Shown here in pieces: positions 62,175-64,000 of a stretch of 64,000 nt of DNA. The notes under the pieces are model-generated. The model saw only the letters and a program-made list of their open reading frames with translations, made no database searches and was not told the DNA's origin. Numbering within the stretch: position 1 is the first letter of the stretch; each line of letters begins with the position of its first letter. The translations under genes and the position numbers were made by a program. This DNA comes from an uncultured Cohaesibacter sp. Lineage in GTDB: Bacteria; Pseudomonadota; Alphaproteobacteria; Rhizobiales; Cohaesibacteraceae. The stretch spans positions 1,116,001 to 1,180,000 of the forward strand of contig NZ_OY762905.1 of NCBI RefSeq assembly GCF_963666525.1, given 5' to 3'.

Positions 62175-63725
62175 ATGGTCACGCAAAAGAACCACTCCAT
62201 TGTCCTCGGCATCGACATAGGAACCACGGGAACCAAATGCAGTTTCTATGATCTGGAATGCAATCTCGTCGCCAGCGAGTATCAGGAATATCCAATGATC
62301 CACCCCCGCGAAGGCTGGGTCGAGGAAGACCCAAATGTCTGGTGGGCCAGTGTCGTCCGCAACGTCAAGCTCTGCATCGATCGTGGCGAGGTCGACCCGG
62401 CCCGGGTCGCAGGTATCGGAGTGAGCTGCACCAATTCCTTCATCCCCCTCGACCGGCAGGGCAACAATCTCTATAACGCCATCCTCCAGCTTGACCAACG
62501 CTCAGCGAGCGAAGTCCAGTGGCTGGAAGATACCATCGGCCGCGACCGCATCTATGAGGTGACGGGCAACCGCATCGCCCGTGGCACCTTTGCCCTGCCA
62601 ACCCTGCTCTGGTACATCAAGAACCGCCCTGATATCATCGAGAAGACCCACAAGTTCGTGGTCCCGAGCGGCTTCATCATCAACAAGCTGACCGGGGAAT
62701 TCTCGATCAATACCTCCCGCATGGGCTTCACGCTGCTCTCCAACATTCGCACCGGCACGTGGGACGAGGGACTGGCGAGAGACACGGGCGTGCCGATCGA
62801 CAAGCTGCCAAAGCCCTATAATGCAACGGATATTGTCGGCCATGTCACGGCCGCAGCAGCCGAACAATGCGGCCTCCTGGAAGGCACGCCGGTTGTCGCC
62901 GGTTCCATGGACACGGTAGCGGCAGCCATCGGCGCGGGAGCCATCCTGCCCGGCGACAGTTTCCTTGCCATCGGCACCTGCGGACGGGCCTGCTTCACCA
63001 CAGAAACCCCGGCTTTCGACGACCGCCTGATGAATTGCCGCCACGCCGTGGACGGCCAGTGGCTGAGCGTTGAAGCCACCAACGCGGCCGGTGCCTCGCT
63101 CCGATGGTTCCGCGACCAGTTCGGCGACGCCCTTGCCGAACGCTGCCAAAAAGAGGGCAGCTCGATCTATGAGATGCTCGACAAGGTGGCCGAGGAAGCC
63201 AACGCCGGGTCCAATGGCGTTCTCTATCTGCCCTATCTTTCCGGCGAGCGCTGCCCGATCTGGGATCCAAACGCCCGCGGCGTGATGTTCGGCCTCAGCT
63301 TTGGCACCAGCTATGGCGACATGGTCCGGGCAATCATGGAGGGTGTTGCCTATTCCATCCGTCAGGGCATGAAGATCGTTCTCAAGCACAATGACAAGCC
63401 CAAGTCCCTGTCCTTGGGCGGCGGCATCGCCAACAGCCAGATCTGGTGCCAGATCTTTGCCGACATTCTCAACGAACCGATCGTCCGCCTGCGCGTCAAC
63501 GAAACCGAAACTCTGGGCGCTGCCATTCTGGCAGCCAAGGGCGTTGGCCTTATCGACAGCCTCGACGAGATGACAGGCTACACGACCCAGCACTGCGAAA
63601 TCATCCACCCGGACAAACAGGCATCTGCCATCTATGACGACTATTTTGCCCTTTACGAAAAGCTTTATGAAGACCTGAAGGACAATTTCATCGCAGCGCA
63701 GTCCATCAAGGAAAAGCACAGTTAG
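62175..63725 (+). CDS. FGGY-family carbohydrate kinase
   Basis: A 516-aa sugar kinase with LGIDIGTTGTKCSFYD at the N-terminus, the two FGGY domains and the late LSLGGGIANSQIWCQIFADILNEPI ATP-binding segment. Close relatives include xylulokinase, L-fuculokinase, gluconokinase and erythritol-type kinases. With the class II aldolase and TRAP genes it should phosphorylate an imported ketose or sugar acid. Start at ATG 62175 after GGAAAG. Confidence 0.88.
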   Translation: MVTQKNHSIVLGIDIGTTGTKCSFYDLECNLVASEYQEYPMIHPREGWVEEDPNVWWASVVRNVKLCIDRGEVDPARVAGIGVSCTNSFIPLDRQGNNLYNAILQLDQRSASEVQWLEDTIGRDRIYEVTGNRIARGTFALPTLLWYIKNRPDIIEKTHKFVVPSGFIINKLTGEFSINTSRMGFTLLSNIRTGTWDEGLARDTGVPIDKLPKPYNATDIVGHVTAAAAEQCGLLEGTPVVAGSMDTVAAAIGAGAILPGDSFLAIGTCGRACFTTETPAFDDRLMNCRHAVDGQWLSVEATNAAGASLRWFRDQFGDALAERCQKEGSSIYEMLDKVAEEANAGSNGVLYLPYLSGERCPIWDPNARGVMFGLSFGTSYGDMVRAIMEGVAYSIRQGMKIVLKHNDKPKSLSLGGGIANSQIWCQIFADILNEPIVRLRVNETETLGAAILAAKGVGLIDSLDEMTGYTTQHCEIIHPDKQASAIYDDYFALYEKLYEDLKDNFIAAQSIKEKHS

Positions 63726-63813
63726 AAAACGGCAGATCCCGAAAAGCTTCAAGGTACTGAGACCTCCAAAGGCCCACAGAGAAGGCCACCCCGGAAGACC
63801 CCAAGACGATAAC

Positions 63814-63853
63814 TGCGCCCTTCATCTCACCCCATTGAAGGGCGCATTTTTTT
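63814..63853 (+). terminator. Intrinsic terminator after the FGGY kinase
   Basis: TGCGCCCTTCA (63814-63824) and TGAAGGGCGCA (63836-63846) form an 11-bp stem followed by seven T, 89 bp after the kinase stop. Confidence 0.9.
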
Positions 63854-63945
63854 GATAAGGGTTCTGTCAGCCACCGAAATCCCCTTGAGAGGCACCGGGA
63901 GGATCGCAAGGACCTCGACCAAAAGCCCGGTCACATTTTCGTTCC

Positions 63946-63976
63946 TTGACTTGCCCTGACATCAGGGCGACAGTGG
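63946..63976 (+). promoter_or_regulatory. MerR-type promoter/operator for a gene starting at 63981
   Basis: TTGACT (63946-63951) is followed by the dyad GCCCTGA-CA-TCAGGGC (63953-63968) within a long spacer, the layout of MerR/CueR-controlled promoters. ATG ACC CTA begins at 63981, right at the expected transcript start, so the message may be leaderless. The gene itself lies beyond the window. Confidence 0.4.
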
Positions 63977-64000
63977 TTCCATGACCCTATCAAGCTTCAA

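Noticed and set aside
63706..63909. Small minus-strand gene at the window end
   Set aside because: It overlaps the kinase terminator and the end of the kinase gene, with no recognisable sequence.
1..64000. CRISPR array or rRNA operon
   Set aside because: No regularly spaced direct repeats of 23-40 bp and no rRNA-like sequence were seen; the only tandem repeat is the protein-coding 33-bp array.

Overview
The window looks like chromosomal DNA of a GC-rich alphaproteobacterium, probably a marine-type member of the Hyphomicrobiales. The clues are a CpdR receiver gene next to a tRNA-Val gene and an N-formylglutamate amidohydrolase gene, a DUF2336 protein, an OpgG-type glucan protein, two TRAP transporters and an alphaproteobacterial-style heat-shock promoter. 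The genus is an inference.

Left flank (1-8.4 kb): the lower homoprotocatechuate (4-hydroxyphenylacetate) meta-cleavage pathway. A partial succinate-semialdehyde dehydrogenase gene is followed by an FAH-family protein, HpaH, HpaI, a TRAP transporter and the ring-cleaving dioxygenase HpaD. Convergent to these is a Tat-exported OpgG/OpgD-type protein.

Genomic island (about 8.9-27.8 kb): a 56-bp direct repeat with one mismatch, containing the 3' part of tRNA-Val(GAC), lies at 8897-8952 and again inside the intact tRNA gene at 27755-27810. A C-terminal integrase remnant sits beside the intact tRNA. Between the repeats are: (i) an NHLM-type export operon (HlyD adaptor, C39-peptidase ABC exporter, second ABC exporter) followed by a 328-aa Gly/Ser/Ala-rich protein with a double-glycine leader and a His-rich tail of five 11-residue repeats, then an unknown 149-aa protein; (ii) a VAO/PCMH-type flavoprotein; (iii) an IS1380 remnant; (iv) a Tat-exported flavodoxin-fold protein and a secreted cyclophilin-like protein; (v) an IS91-type transposase with a tyrosine recombinase; (vi) an LLM flavin oxidoreductase / NTF2-like / old-yellow-enzyme operon with a divergent LysR regulator. 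The export operon and its repeat protein are the best candidate for an undescribed system.

Middle (28-47 kb): mostly housekeeping genes, namely CpdR, N-formylglutamate amidohydrolase, threonine aldolase, Hsp20 (sigma-32-like promoter and a hairpin that could act as an RNA thermometer), a lysophospholipase-like hydrolase, an inositol-phosphatase-family enzyme, an SGNH protein, a lytic transglycosylase, GalU, EttA, a PAS-GGDEF diguanylate cyclase, an AI-2E transporter, Ung and a GNAT acetyltransferase.

Right part (47-64 kb): a CecR-like TetR regulator with a 26-bp perfect palindrome upstream drives a HlyD/ATPase/ABC-2 exporter. A MacB/Lol-like ATPase/FtsX/HlyD exporter and a pectinesterase without signal peptide follow. 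Last come a GntR regulator, a second TRAP system, a class II aldolase and an FGGY kinase, which look like a sugar or sugar-acid uptake and breakdown unit. The window ends in a MerR-type promoter and the first codons of a new gene.
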